This document shows positions 17,343 through 25,298 of a stretch of DNA of 34,085 bases, piece by piece. The stretch covers positions 1 to 34,085 of the forward strand of contig NZ_AKZI01000141.1 of the NCBI RefSeq assembly GCF_000293785.1. The letters are read 5' to 3'. A program made the position numbers and the translations under genes. Each line of letters begins with the position of its first letter. Position 1 is the stretch's first letter. This stretch comes from Rhodovulum sp. PH10. GTDB lineage: Bacteria; Pseudomonadota; Alphaproteobacteria; Rhizobiales; Xanthobacteraceae. The notes beneath the pieces were generated by a model that worked only from the letters and a program-made list of their open reading frames with translations, had not been told where the DNA came from and searched no databases.

Positions 17343-18046
17343 GCGAGGCCCGCCGACGCGAGGAGATCGCCCCCGGCGACGATCTCCACCCCGGAGATCC
17401 GGTGGTGATCGACCGCTACACCACCGACGCCCGTGTCAATCACTGGCTGACCGCGGCGAGCCTGGTGCTGCTCGCGCTGTCCGGGCTCGCGCTGTTTCAT
17501 CCGAGCCTCTACTTTCTCACCGCCCTGTTCGGCGGCGGCCAGCTCACCCGCGCCATCCATCCGTGGCTCGGGGTGTTCCTGTTCGTCGGTTATGTCGGCC
17601 TGTTCTTCCGGTTCTGGAAGGTGAACCTGTGGACTCCGACCGACGGCAGCTGGCTCGCCAAGCTGCACGAGTTCCTCACCGGGCACGAGGAGAACATGCC
17701 GGAGGTGGGGCGCTACAATTTCGCGCAGAAGACGGTGTTCTGGTTCATGGGGCTGTTCATCCTGGTGATGATCGGCACCGGCTTGGTGATCTGGGACCAG
17801 TATTTCGGCAGCTGGAGCACGGTGGAGCAGAAGCGCATCGCCGTGCTGATCCACTCGATGTGTGCGATCGTGATGATCTGCATCGTCATCGTGCACGTCT
17901 ACGGGGCCTTGTGGGCGCGCGGCACGATGACGGCGATGCTCAAGGGCCGGGTCACCGGCGGGTGGGCGTGGCGGCATCACCGCAAATGGCTGCGCGAGCT
18001 CGCCGCCGACAAGGCCGACCGCGGGAGCACGACGCCCGCCGAGTGA
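17339..18046 (+). CDS. fdnI: Formate dehydrogenase cytochrome b556 gamma subunit
   Basis: A 235-residue inner-membrane cytochrome b with four helices that takes electrons from FdnH and reduces quinone. Heme-ligand histidines fit those of FdnI: one in [20 protein letters not shown] (helix 1), others in [21 protein letters not shown] and [13 protein letters not shown]. The terminal segment [12 protein letters not shown] is typical. Length (about 210-235) agrees with the family. It is coupled to fdnH by ATGA (17339-17342) and closes the fdnGHI set; fdhE follows after 175 bp. Confidence 0.95.
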   Translation: MSEARRREEIAPGDDLHPGDPVVIDRYTTDARVNHWLTAASLVLLALSGLALFHPSLYFLTALFGGGQLTRAIHPWLGVFLFVGYVGLFFRFWKVNLWTPTDGSWLAKLHEFLTGHEENMPEVGRYNFAQKTVFWFMGLFILVMIGTGLVIWDQYFGSWSTVEQKRIAVLIHSMCAIVMICIVIVHVYGALWARGTMTAMLKGRVTGGWAWRHHRKWLRELAADKADRGSTTPAE

Positions 18047-18221
18047 GGCTCGCCGAGTGAAGCCCGCCGCGCGAGCCTGCGTCGGCGGCGCGACGACAGC
18101 GGCTCGTTCCGTACGCGGGAAGAGCAGACGGCGAGGGCTTCGGCCGCAGACGACCGCGCTGCGGGCCGGAGACCGCGACAAACCGTTCGTCACGTGGCCC
18201 GTGCGGTTCGTGAGGTGAGAG

Positions 18222-19139
18222 ATGACCGGCTTCGGCGCGACGCGCCCAGACCCCACCGCGATCGGCGAGGTGTCCGCCCCGCCCTTCGCCCGCCTGCCCG
18301 ATCCCGAGCGGCTGTTCCTGCGCCGCAGCGACCGCTTCCGCACGGTCGCCGACGGGCATCCGCTGAAGCCCTATCTCCTGTTCCTGGCGGATTTGTCGAG
18401 CGCGCAGCATTTCGTCCAGGACGAGCTCGACCCGCCGGCCCTCGTGCCGCCCGAGCGGGCCTTCCGCGCGGAAGCGCACGGCATGCCGCCGCTCGACCGC
18501 CACGCCTTTACGCCCGACGCGGCGTGCGACCAAACGCTCGACCGGCTGCTCGCCGTGTTCGGCGAGTGCGAGATGCCGGACGCCGCCCGCGCCGCCATGC
18601 GCATGCTGGCCGGCGCCGATCGCGACACCCGCACGGCGATGATGCGCGCGGTGCTCGCGGAAGCCGTCCCGATCGAGGCGATCGCCCCGCACGTGCTGAT
18701 CGCCGCCGCGCTCCAGGTCGACTTCTCCCGCCGCGCGGCGACGCTCGATGCGGGCGCGCTGCGGCCGGTCGCCGAGGGCGCCTGCCCGTGTTGCGGAGCC
18801 AAGCCGGTCGCCTCGATGGTGGTCGATTGGCCGGGCGCGCACGGCGTGCGCTTCTGCGCCTGCTCGCTGTGCGCCACGCTGTGGCACGTCGTGCGGATCA
18901 AATGCACGCTGTGCGGCTCGACCGAGCGGATCGGCTATCGCCACGTCGAGGGCGGCCCGGACACCATCAAGGCCGAGACCTGCGGCACCTGCGGCCGCTA
19001 CGTGAAGATCTTCCACCAGCACAAGGACCCGGCGCTCGACCCGGTGGCCGACGACGTCGCCTCCCTCGGGCTCGACGTGTTGCTGGGCGATGCCCGCGAC
19101 GTCCGCGGCAGCGTCAACCTGTTCATGCTCGGAACCTGA
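18222..19139 (+). CDS. fdhE: Formate dehydrogenase accessory protein FdhE
   Basis: A 305-residue cytoplasmic maturation factor for respiratory, Tat-exported formate dehydrogenases. It binds the FdnG/FdoG precursor and is a rubredoxin-like iron protein. The two domains are clear: a helical N-terminal part (LPDPERLFLRRSDRFRTVA, YLLFLADLSSAQHFVQ) and a C-terminal part with four CxxC pairs (CPCCGAKP, CACSLCATLWHVVRIKC, CTLCGST, CGTCGRYVKIF). The order fdnGHI-fdhE is widespread. GAGG lies 6 bases before the ATG. It is 12 bp upstream of selA, so FdhE and the Sec machinery are likely co-expressed. Confidence 0.95.
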   Translation: MTGFGATRPDPTAIGEVSAPPFARLPDPERLFLRRSDRFRTVADGHPLKPYLLFLADLSSAQHFVQDELDPPALVPPERAFRAEAHGMPPLDRHAFTPDAACDQTLDRLLAVFGECEMPDAARAAMRMLAGADRDTRTAMMRAVLAEAVPIEAIAPHVLIAAALQVDFSRRAATLDAGALRPVAEGACPCCGAKPVASMVVDWPGAHGVRFCACSLCATLWHVVRIKCTLCGSTERIGYRHVEGGPDTIKAETCGTCGRYVKIFHQHKDPALDPVADDVASLGLDVLLGDARDVRGSVNLFMLGT

Positions 19140-19151
19140 GGGAGGCGCGCC

Positions 19152-20573
19152 ATGCCCGGCACCACGCTGCTGCGTCGCCTGCCCTCGGTCGACGAGGTGC
19201 TGAAGACCCCGACCGCGACGCTGTCGGTCGCCCAGCACGGCCGCACCGCGACGGTCGGCGCCGTGCGCACCGTGCTCGACGCCGCGCGGGCGGCGCTGCG
19301 CGCCGGCGACGGCAGGGACGCGCTGCCGGGCGACGTCGCGCTCGACGACATCGCCGCCTGCGCGCTCGCCAAGCTCGAGAAGGCGGCGATCCCGGCGGTG
19401 CGGCCGGTGCTCAACCTCACCGGCGTCGTGCTGCACACCAATCTCGGCCGCGCGGCGCTGGCGGAGGCGGCGATCGAGGCGGCGACGACCGCGATGCGGC
19501 AGGCGATCGCGCTCGAGTTCGACCTCGCGACCGGCAAGCGCGGCGAGCGCGACACGCTGGTGCGCGACCTGCTGTGCGAGCTGACCGGCGCCGAGGACGC
19601 CACCCTCGTCAACAACAACGCGGCGGCGATGCTGCTCGTGCTCAACACCTTCGCCAAGGGCCGCGAGGCGGTGGTGTCGCGCGGCGAGCTGATCGAGATC
19701 GGCGGCGCCTTCCGCATGCCGGACATCATGGCGCGCGCCGGCGCCAAGCTGCGCGAGGTCGGCACCACCAACCGCACCCATCCGCACGACTTCGAGGCGG
19801 CGATCGGCCCGCGCACCGGGCTGGTGCTCAGGGTGCACACCTCGAACTACCGGATCGAGGGATTCACCAGCACGGTGCCGCCGCTGGCGCTCGCCGCACT
19901 CGCCCATGCCCAGAACGTGCCGGTGGTGAACGATCTCGGCTCCGGCACGCTGATCGGGCTCGAGCGCTTCGGCCTCGCCCACGAGCCGACCGTCGCCGAG
20001 GCGGTCGCCGACGGCGCCGACCTCGTCACCTTCTCCGGCGACAAGCTGCTGGGCGGCCCGCAGGCGGGCTTCATCGTCGGCCGCAAGGCGCTGATCGAGA
20101 AGATCAACCGCAACCCGATGAAGCGGGCGCTCCGGGTCGACAAGATCCGGCTCGCCGCCGTCGAGGCGACGCTGAAGCTCTACCGCCATCCCGAGCGGCT
20201 GGCCGAGCGGCTGCCGACCCTGCGCCTGCTCGCCCGCCGCCAGCCCGAGATCGCCGCCCAGGCCGAGCGGCTGTGCCCGGCGCTCGCCGCCGCGCTCGGC
20301 GAGCGGTGCGACGTGCGCGCGATCGCCTGCGAGAGCCGGATCGGCTCCGGTGCGCTGCCGCTCACGGGCGTGCCCAGCGCCGGCCTCGCGGTGCGGCCGA
20401 AGGGCCGCGTCTCCGGCCGCATGCTCGATGCGCTGGCGGCGACGTTTCGGGCGCTGCCGGTGCCGGTGATCGGCCGCATCGAGGACCAGGCCTTCGTGCT
20501 CGACCTGCGCGGGCTCGAGGACGAGGCGACCTTCGTCGAGAGCATCGCGGCGCTGGCGGGGCGGCCGGCATGA
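19152..20573 (+). CDS. selA: L-seryl-tRNA(Sec) selenium transferase SelA
   Basis: A 473-residue PLP enzyme, normally a decamer, that converts Ser-tRNA(Sec) to Sec-tRNA(Sec) with selenophosphate from SelD. Typical features are the N-terminal LPSVDEVL, the core VLNLTGVVLHTNLGRAALAE, LVNNNAAAMLLVLNTFAKG, the SRGELIEIGGAFRMPDIM segment and TFSGDKLLGGPQAGFIVG with the PLP Lys298 (E. coli Lys295). Length is the family norm (about 460-470). It follows fdhE by 12 bp with GGGAGG before the ATG, and overlaps selB by ATGA (20570-20573), the usual selAB arrangement. Confidence 0.97.
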   Translation: MPGTTLLRRLPSVDEVLKTPTATLSVAQHGRTATVGAVRTVLDAARAALRAGDGRDALPGDVALDDIAACALAKLEKAAIPAVRPVLNLTGVVLHTNLGRAALAEAAIEAATTAMRQAIALEFDLATGKRGERDTLVRDLLCELTGAEDATLVNNNAAAMLLVLNTFAKGREAVVSRGELIEIGGAFRMPDIMARAGAKLREVGTTNRTHPHDFEAAIGPRTGLVLRVHTSNYRIEGFTSTVPPLALAALAHAQNVPVVNDLGSGTLIGLERFGLAHEPTVAEAVADGADLVTFSGDKLLGGPQAGFIVGRKALIEKINRNPMKRALRVDKIRLAAVEATLKLYRHPERLAERLPTLRLLARRQPEIAAQAERLCPALAAALGERCDVRAIACESRIGSGALPLTGVPSAGLAVRPKGRVSGRMLDALAATFRALPVPVIGRIEDQAFVLDLRGLEDEATFVESIAALAGRPA

Positions 20574-22654
20574 TCGTCGGCACCGCCGGCCATGTCGATC
20601 ACGGGAAGACGGCGCTGGTGAAGGCGCTGACCGGGGTCGACACCGACCGGCTGAAGGAGGAAAAGGCGCGCGGCATCTCGATCGCGCTCGGCTTCGCCTA
20701 TCTGCCGACGCCGGACGGCATCATCGGCTTCGTCGACGTGCCGGGCCACGAGCGTTTCGTCCACACCATGGTCGCCGGCGCGAGCGGGATCGACCTCGTG
20801 CTCCTGGTGGTCGCCGCCGACGACGGCCCGATGCCGCAGACCCGCGAGCACTTGGCGATCGTCGAGCTTTTGGGCATTTCGCGCGGGCTCGTGGCGCTCA
20901 CCAAGACCGATCTCGTGCCGGACGAGCGGCGCGTCGCGGTCGAGGCCGAGATCGAGGCGTTGCTTTCCGACGGCCGGCTCGCCGGCGCGAAAATTCTTCC
21001 GGTGTCGACCGTGACCGGCGCGGGCGTCGAGGCGTTGCGCGACGCGCTCGTGGATGCCGCGAAGGGGTTCGGCCGCCGCGCCGCCGAGGGACGAAAATTC
21101 CGCCTGTCCGTGGACCGCTCCTTCACGCTTCCCGGCACCGGCACGGTGGTCACCGGCACGGTGCTGTCGGGCAAAATCTCGGTCGGCGACCGGGTGCTCG
21201 TGAGCCCCTCGGGGCTCGCCGCCCGCGTCCGCTCGATCCATGCCCAGAACCGGCCGGCCGAGACGGGGACGGCGGGCGAGCGCTGTGCGCTGGCGCTGGC
21301 CGGCGAGGCGATCCACAAGGACGCGATCCACCATGGCGACGTGGTGCTCGACCCTGCGCTCCACGCCCCGGCCGACCGCATCGACGCGCTGGTGAGGCTG
21401 CTGCCCGGCGAGGCCAAGCCGGTGCCGCAATGGATGCCGGTGCGGCTCCATCACGCCGCGGCCGAGGTGGCTGCCCGCATCGTGCTGCTGGAGGACGCGC
21501 CGCTCGCGCCGGGCACCACGCGGCGGGTGCAGCTGGTGCTGGAGAAGCCGATCGCCGCCGCGGTCGGCGATCCGTTCGTACTGCGCGACGTCTCGGCGAG
21601 CCGCACGATCGGCGGTGGCCGGCTTTTGGACCTGCGGGCGCCGGCCCGCAAGCGCCGCACGCAAACCCGGATGGCGCAGCTCGACGCGCTTGCGAACGAC
21701 GATCCGGACACGGCGCTGGCCGCGCTGCTCGCATTGCCGGAATCCTTCGTCGATCTCGACGCCTTCGGCCGCGACCATGCGCTCGCCGACCAGGTGGTCG
21801 CGGCGCTGGTGGCGTCGCAAGAGCTCGTCACGCTCGCCGACCGCGACCGCACGCTCGCTGTGTCGCAGCCGACCTTTGCCGGCCTCGTCTCGGGGCTCGA
21901 GGCGACGCTTTCGGCCTTCCATGCGGAAAATCCGGATCTGCCCGGCATCGGGCTCGAGCGGTTGCGGCTCGGCGCCGTGCCGCGTCTGCCGGCGCCGGCC
22001 TTTCGCGCGGTGCTGCAAGCCCTCTCGCGCGCCGGCACGGTGGCGGTGGAGGGCGCCTGGGTGCGGCTCGCCGGCCACACCGTCCGCCTCACCGAGGCCG
22101 ACGAGGTCTCGTGGACGCGCATCGCGCCAAAACTCGGCGGGGCGGAGAGATTTCGGCCGCCGCGGGTGCGCGACCTCGCAGGCGTTCTCGGCGTGCCCGA
22201 GCCGGAGGTGCGGCGGCTCCTCAAGACGATGGCGCGGCTCGGCGCGGTGGACGAGGTGGCGCACGACCACTTCTTCCTGCGCGCGACGGTGGGCGAGATG
22301 GTCGGGATCGCCGAAGACCTCGCGGCGGCCGCGCCCGACGGCACCTTCACCGCGGCGCGCTTTCGCGACCGGGTCGACAGCGGGCGCAAGGTCGCGATCC
22401 AAATCCTCGAATTCTTCGACCGGCACGGCGTCACCCGGCGACGTGACGACCTCCGGCGCATCGACCCGAACCGGCTGGACCTGTTCCGCCCGGCCGTTTC
22501 GGCGCAGGATGGCACCATTGCCGAACCACCCGATCAGGGAAGAGAATCGTCCCCGGTGGGGCGTCCGGACTTCAAATCCGGGAGGGGCCGCGAGACGGTC
22601 CTTGGTGGGTTCGACTCCCATTCTCTTCCGCCACCGTTGCGGAGCGCACGATGA
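20570..22654 (+). CDS. selB: Selenocysteine-specific elongation factor SelB
   Basis: A 694-residue GTPase that brings Sec-tRNA(Sec) to the ribosome at UGA codons marked by SECIS hairpins. GTP-binding motifs are GHVDHGKT (7-14), RGIS (34-37), DVPGH (56-60) and TKTD (111-114). EF-Tu-like domains II and III follow, then the winged-helix repeats that bind SECIS RNA, ending with VAIQILEFFDRHGVTRRRDD at about 615-635. E. coli SelB (614 residues) ends close to there. The open frame here goes on for some 50 residues, straight through the tRNA-Sec gene (22538-22633) and stops at 22652-22654, overlapping the next gene by ATGA. The extension after about residue 645 is likely non-conserved. The start is coupled to selA. 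Confidence 0.95.
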   Translation: MIVGTAGHVDHGKTALVKALTGVDTDRLKEEKARGISIALGFAYLPTPDGIIGFVDVPGHERFVHTMVAGASGIDLVLLVVAADDGPMPQTREHLAIVELLGISRGLVALTKTDLVPDERRVAVEAEIEALLSDGRLAGAKILPVSTVTGAGVEALRDALVDAAKGFGRRAAEGRKFRLSVDRSFTLPGTGTVVTGTVLSGKISVGDRVLVSPSGLAARVRSIHAQNRPAETGTAGERCALALAGEAIHKDAIHHGDVVLDPALHAPADRIDALVRLLPGEAKPVPQWMPVRLHHAAAEVAARIVLLEDAPLAPGTTRRVQLVLEKPIAAAVGDPFVLRDVSASRTIGGGRLLDLRAPARKRRTQTRMAQLDALANDDPDTALAALLALPESFVDLDAFGRDHALADQVVAALVASQELVTLADRDRTLAVSQPTFAGLVSGLEATLSAFHAENPDLPGIGLERLRLGAVPRLPAPAFRAVLQALSRAGTVAVEGAWVRLAGHTVRLTEADEVSWTRIAPKLGGAERFRPPRVRDLAGVLGVPEPEVRRLLKTMARLGAVDEVAHDHFFLRATVGEMVGIAEDLAAAAPDGTFTAARFRDRVDSGRKVAIQILEFFDRHGVTRRRDDLRRIDPNRLDLFRPAVSAQDGTIAEPPDQGRESSPVGRPDFKSGRGRETVLGGFDSHSLPPPLRSAR
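22538..22633 (+). tRNA. selC: tRNA-Sec (anticodon TCA)
   Basis: A 96-nt selenocysteine tRNA with encoded CCA. The 5' strand GGAAGAGA pairs with TCTCTTCC (22622-22629), giving the 8-bp acceptor stem special to bacterial tRNA-Sec, followed by G73 and CCA. The anticodon stem CCGGA/TCCGG closes a loop with TCA at 22572-22574, reading UGA. A long variable arm (GGGGCCG paired with CGGTCCT) and the T loop TTCGACT are present. The overall match to E. coli selC is strong. It lies wholly inside the selB reading frame, on the same strand and in frame, which is unusual; the next gene's GGAG begins 8 bases after the CCA. Confidence 0.97.
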
Positions 22655-23109
22655 CACCGTCGGCCATGCCGTTCCTGCGCGACCTCGAGGTCGCCGCCGA
22701 TCACGCAGAAATCGCCGAGAGCCGCTTTCGCCAGGAGGCGGCCCAGCGGATCGCCGCGCTCGAGGCGGAGCGCGCCTTTGCCTTCCGCCGCCTCAACGTG
22801 ATGCGGACGGTGACCGAGGCGGTCGCCGGCGCCCCCGGCGAGGACGAGGCGGTGGCCGCCGCCCTCGACGCGGTGCGCGAAAAACTCGGCTGGGCGGCCG
22901 ACAGCGAGCCGCACGTCGAGGTGCTGGCGCATTTCGCCCCGGTGCCGCAGGCGATCCATCGCAGCCTCGCCGCGCCCGACGATCCGCCCGAGCCGAGCCC
23001 GCAGGACGCGCTGGTCGAGTTCGAGCGCTGGTACGCCGACGAGCGGCGCGGCCCGTTCTGGACGCTGTTCGAGCAGCGCATGCCGGAAACCCCGCTGGTC
23101 GATTTTTGA
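22651..23109 (+). CDS. Conserved-looking small protein of unknown function after selC
   Basis: A 152-residue soluble, acidic protein I do not recognise. Its first half is largely helical and charged (HAEIAESRFRQEAAQRIAALEAERAFAFRRLNVMRTV), probably a short coiled coil. The second half has DAVREKLGWAADSEPHVEVLAHFAPV and a Trp-containing end (FERWYADERRGPFWTLFEQ). No signal peptide, membrane helix or metal motif is visible. GGAG at 22641-22644 precedes the ATG, just behind the tRNA-Sec 3' end, and the ATG overlaps the selB stop (ATGA). An alternative start is ATG at 22666. The context suggests expression with the Sec operon, but a role in selenium metabolism is only a guess. Confidence 0.75.
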   Translation: MTPSAMPFLRDLEVAADHAEIAESRFRQEAAQRIAALEAERAFAFRRLNVMRTVTEAVAGAPGEDEAVAAALDAVREKLGWAADSEPHVEVLAHFAPVPQAIHRSLAAPDDPPEPSPQDALVEFERWYADERRGPFWTLFEQRMPETPLVDF

Positions 23110-23235
23110 GGGCGGCAGGCGCGCGCGGGGGGCTTCCGTCCGCCGCCGACCTTGTGCTATGGAGCGGTCCCGCGCGTCGCTCGGCGCGCGGACGTCGGAT
23201 GCTTACGCTTCGGCCGGGCCTGTCCGGCCGCCGGC

Positions 23236-23312
23236 GGCGGAGTAGCTCAGCTGGTTAGAGCAGCGGAATCATAATCCGCGTGTCGGGGGTTCGAGTCCCT
23301 CCTCCGCTACCA
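23236..23312 (+). tRNA. tRNA-Met (anticodon CAT), elongator type
   Basis: A 77-nt tRNA with encoded CCA. The acceptor strand GGCGGAG pairs with CTCCGCT (the first pair is G-U), the D arm is GCTCAGCTGGTTAGAGC, the anticodon stem GCGGA/TCCGC closes the loop ATCATAA with CAT at 23270-23272, and the T arm has GTTCGAGTC. It lacks the unpaired first base and GGG/CCC anticodon stem of initiator tRNA. A CAT anticodon could also be tRNA-Ile with lysidine, but the overall sequence is that of the elongator tRNA-Met common in Rhizobiales. Confidence 0.9.
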
Positions 23313-23369
23313 TCGAGCCTCGTCTCCTTCACACCCCTACGAACCAAGGCTCACACGCCTGTGCCGTCC

Positions 23370-25298
23370 TCACGGCGTTGGGCCGGCAGGCTCGGCGCGG
23401 CGAGAACGCGGGCCGTGCGGCTCGCGGCGCGCGACCACCCGGCCGGCTTCGAGGCGGACGATCTCGTCCATGCGAGCGAGGCGCGCGGGGCGGTGGGTCA
23501 GCAGGAGGAGCGCGCGGGCGCCCGACCCCTCGGGTCGGGCATCGCCGTCCAGCGTACCACCGGGCTGTGAACCACCCGGATTTGCACCACCGGAAAGCGT
23601 ACCACCGGGCTGTGCACCACTCGGCTGTGCACCACCGAGAAGCGCATCGCCGGGCCGTACATCGCCGGGAAGCGAACCGCCGGGCTTCGTACCACCGGGC
23701 TTCGCATCGCCGCGCAACACATTGCCGGGCAAAACCTCGTCGAGCAGGGCATCGAGGAGGCGCGCCTCGGTCGCGACGTCCAAGCCCTCGGTCGGCTCGT
23801 CGAGAATCAGGATCGGCCGGCGCGCCACCAGCGCCCGCGCGACCAAAAGGCGCCGCACCTCGCCGCCCGACAGTTTTGCGCCGTGCGCGCCGACGAAGGT
23901 GTCGAGCCCGTCCGGCAAGGCCTCGATCAGCGGCAGGATTTGCGCGATCCGGCAGGCCTCGCGGAGCCGCGCCTCGTCGGCCAGCGGATCGCCGACCAGA
24001 AGGTTGTCCCGGATCGAGGCGCCGAACAGATGGTCGTGCTGGCCGACCAGCGCGATGCGCTCGCGCACCGCCTCGCCGGTGAGCCGCTCGTAGGCGACGC
24101 CGCCGAGCGACAGCCCGCCCGCCCGCGGCGGGACGAAGCGCATCGCCAAAAGCGCGAGCGTCGATTTTCCCGATCCGCTCGGCCCGACCACCGCGACCCG
24201 CCGGCCGGGCGGCAGCGTGAGCGTGATGCCGCCGAGCGTGTCGTGCGGCGCGCCCGGATAGGCGAAGCTCACTTTGTCGAGCACGAGGCCGGTCGTGGCC
24301 GGGAGTGGCGCCGGGTCGGCGGGATCGCGGATGGCGGGTGGGCGGTCGGCGAGCGCGAACACCCGTGTCGCCGCGGCGAGCACCGCCGGCACCGCCCGCA
24401 AAGCGGCCGGCACCGCGCCGACCGCATCGAACAGCGCGAGGCCGAGCAGCGCCAGCATCGGCAGGTCGGCCGGCGCCAGCGTTCCGGCGGCGACCGCCGA
24501 CAGGCCCAAAAGCAGCGCCGCGATCAGCTGGCCGTGGGCTGCGAGCAGCATGCCGGCGCCGTCGAGCGCGGCCGCGCGGGCGAGCAAGTTTTCGTCGGCG
24601 ACGAGGGCGTCGCTCGCCGCCAGCGTTCTTTGCCGATGGATGCCGTCGGGATCGTAGATCGCCAGCTCCGCGAGCCCCTCCACCTCCTCGACCAGATGCG
24701 CGTTCAGTGCCGCGGTCCCGCTCGCCAGCCGGCGCGCGGCGGCAGCACTCCGGCGTTGCAGCGCCAGCGGCAGCGCGAGCCCGGCGAGGCCGAGCAGCGC
24801 GGCCGCGAGGGCTGCGATCCGGCCGTCATAGGCGGCGATCCAAAGGAGCGCCGGCACGGCGACCAGGAGTGCTGCGACCAATGGCGCGACGACGCGCAAA
24901 AACGCCTGCTCGAGCCGGTCGATGTCGGCGCGCAGCCGGGCGAGCAGATCGCCGTCCCGGAGGGTTTCCAGGTTCGCCGGCGCGCTTCGCTCGAGGCGGG
25001 CGAACAGCCACGGCCGCAGGCCGGCGACGAAGCGCAGCGTCGCCTCGTGGCCGATCACCCGCTCGGCGTAGCGCCCGGCGATCCGCACGATGGCAAAGGC
25101 GCGGATCATCGCCGACGGCGTGAAATAGTTCATGGTGGCGCCGGCCACGCCGGCGAGCGCCATCGCGGTGACGAACCAGCCGGCGGTCGCCATCAGCGCG
25201 ACATGGGCGAGCGCCGACAGCGCCGCGAGCAGCACGGCGAGCGCCATCCAGCCGGCCTGCGGCCGCATCAGCGCGAGCAGGCGGAGAAACACGCTCAT
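23370..25298 (-). CDS. cydC: Heterodimeric ABC exporter subunit CydC, with in-frame minisatellite insertion
   Basis: A 642-residue ABC half-transporter: six membrane helices in residues 1-320, then an ATPase domain with Walker A GPSGSGKST, the signature LSGGEVRR, Walker B LILDEP and the H-loop LLLTHR. With CydD it exports glutathione/cysteine (and may bind heme) to the periplasm and is needed to assemble cytochrome bd. Between the D-loop (EGLDVATEARLLDALLDE) and the H-loop, residues about 522-586 form an insertion of 13 pentapeptides like GGTKP and GGAQP, encoded by a 15-bp tandem repeat. Without it the protein has the normal length of about 577. All ATPase motifs remain, so it may work. The start overlaps the cydD stop by ATGA. 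Confidence 0.93.
   Translation of the reverse strand: MSVFLRLLALMRPQAGWMALAVLLAALSALAHVALMATAGWFVTAMALAGVAGATMNYFTPSAMIRAFAIVRIAGRYAERVIGHEATLRFVAGLRPWLFARLERSAPANLETLRDGDLLARLRADIDRLEQAFLRVVAPLVAALLVAVPALLWIAAYDGRIAALAAALLGLAGLALPLALQRRSAAAARRLASGTAALNAHLVEEVEGLAELAIYDPDGIHRQRTLAASDALVADENLLARAAALDGAGMLLAAHGQLIAALLLGLSAVAAGTLAPADLPMLALLGLALFDAVGAVPAALRAVPAVLAAATRVFALADRPPAIRDPADPAPLPATTGLVLDKVSFAYPGAPHDTLGGITLTLPPGRRVAVVGPSGSGKSTLALLAMRFVPPRAGGLSLGGVAYERLTGEAVRERIALVGQHDHLFGASIRDNLLVGDPLADEARLREACRIAQILPLIEALPDGLDTFVGAHGAKLSGGEVRRLLVARALVARRPILILDEPTEGLDVATEARLLDALLDEVLPGNVLRGDAKPGGTKPGGSLPGDVRPGDALLGGAQPSGAQPGGTLSGGANPGGSQPGGTLDGDARPEGSGARALLLLTHRPARLARMDEIVRLEAGRVVARREPHGPRSRRAEPAGPTP
23541..23735. 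repeat. Thirteen-copy 15-bp minisatellite inside cydC
   Basis: Thirteen contiguous 15-bp units with plus-strand consensus ACCACCGGGCTGTGC / ATCGCCGGGAAGCGC. The units start at 23541, 23556, 23571 and so on to 23721. The first four or five bases (ACCAC or ATCGC) and the CGGG are best kept and the last six vary. On the coding (minus) strand each unit adds five residues of pattern x-x-P/L-G-G/D. As the unit is a multiple of three, gain or loss of copies keeps cydC in frame. The units differ by several bases, so it is not a recent perfect expansion. Confidence 0.9.

Noticed and set aside
22538-22633. tRNA-Sec as an integration (att) site
   Set aside because: No integrase gene or direct repeat of the tRNA 3' end was seen nearby.
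23541-23735. CRISPR array
   Set aside because: The 15-bp units are contiguous without spacers and in frame within cydC, so it is a coding minisatellite.
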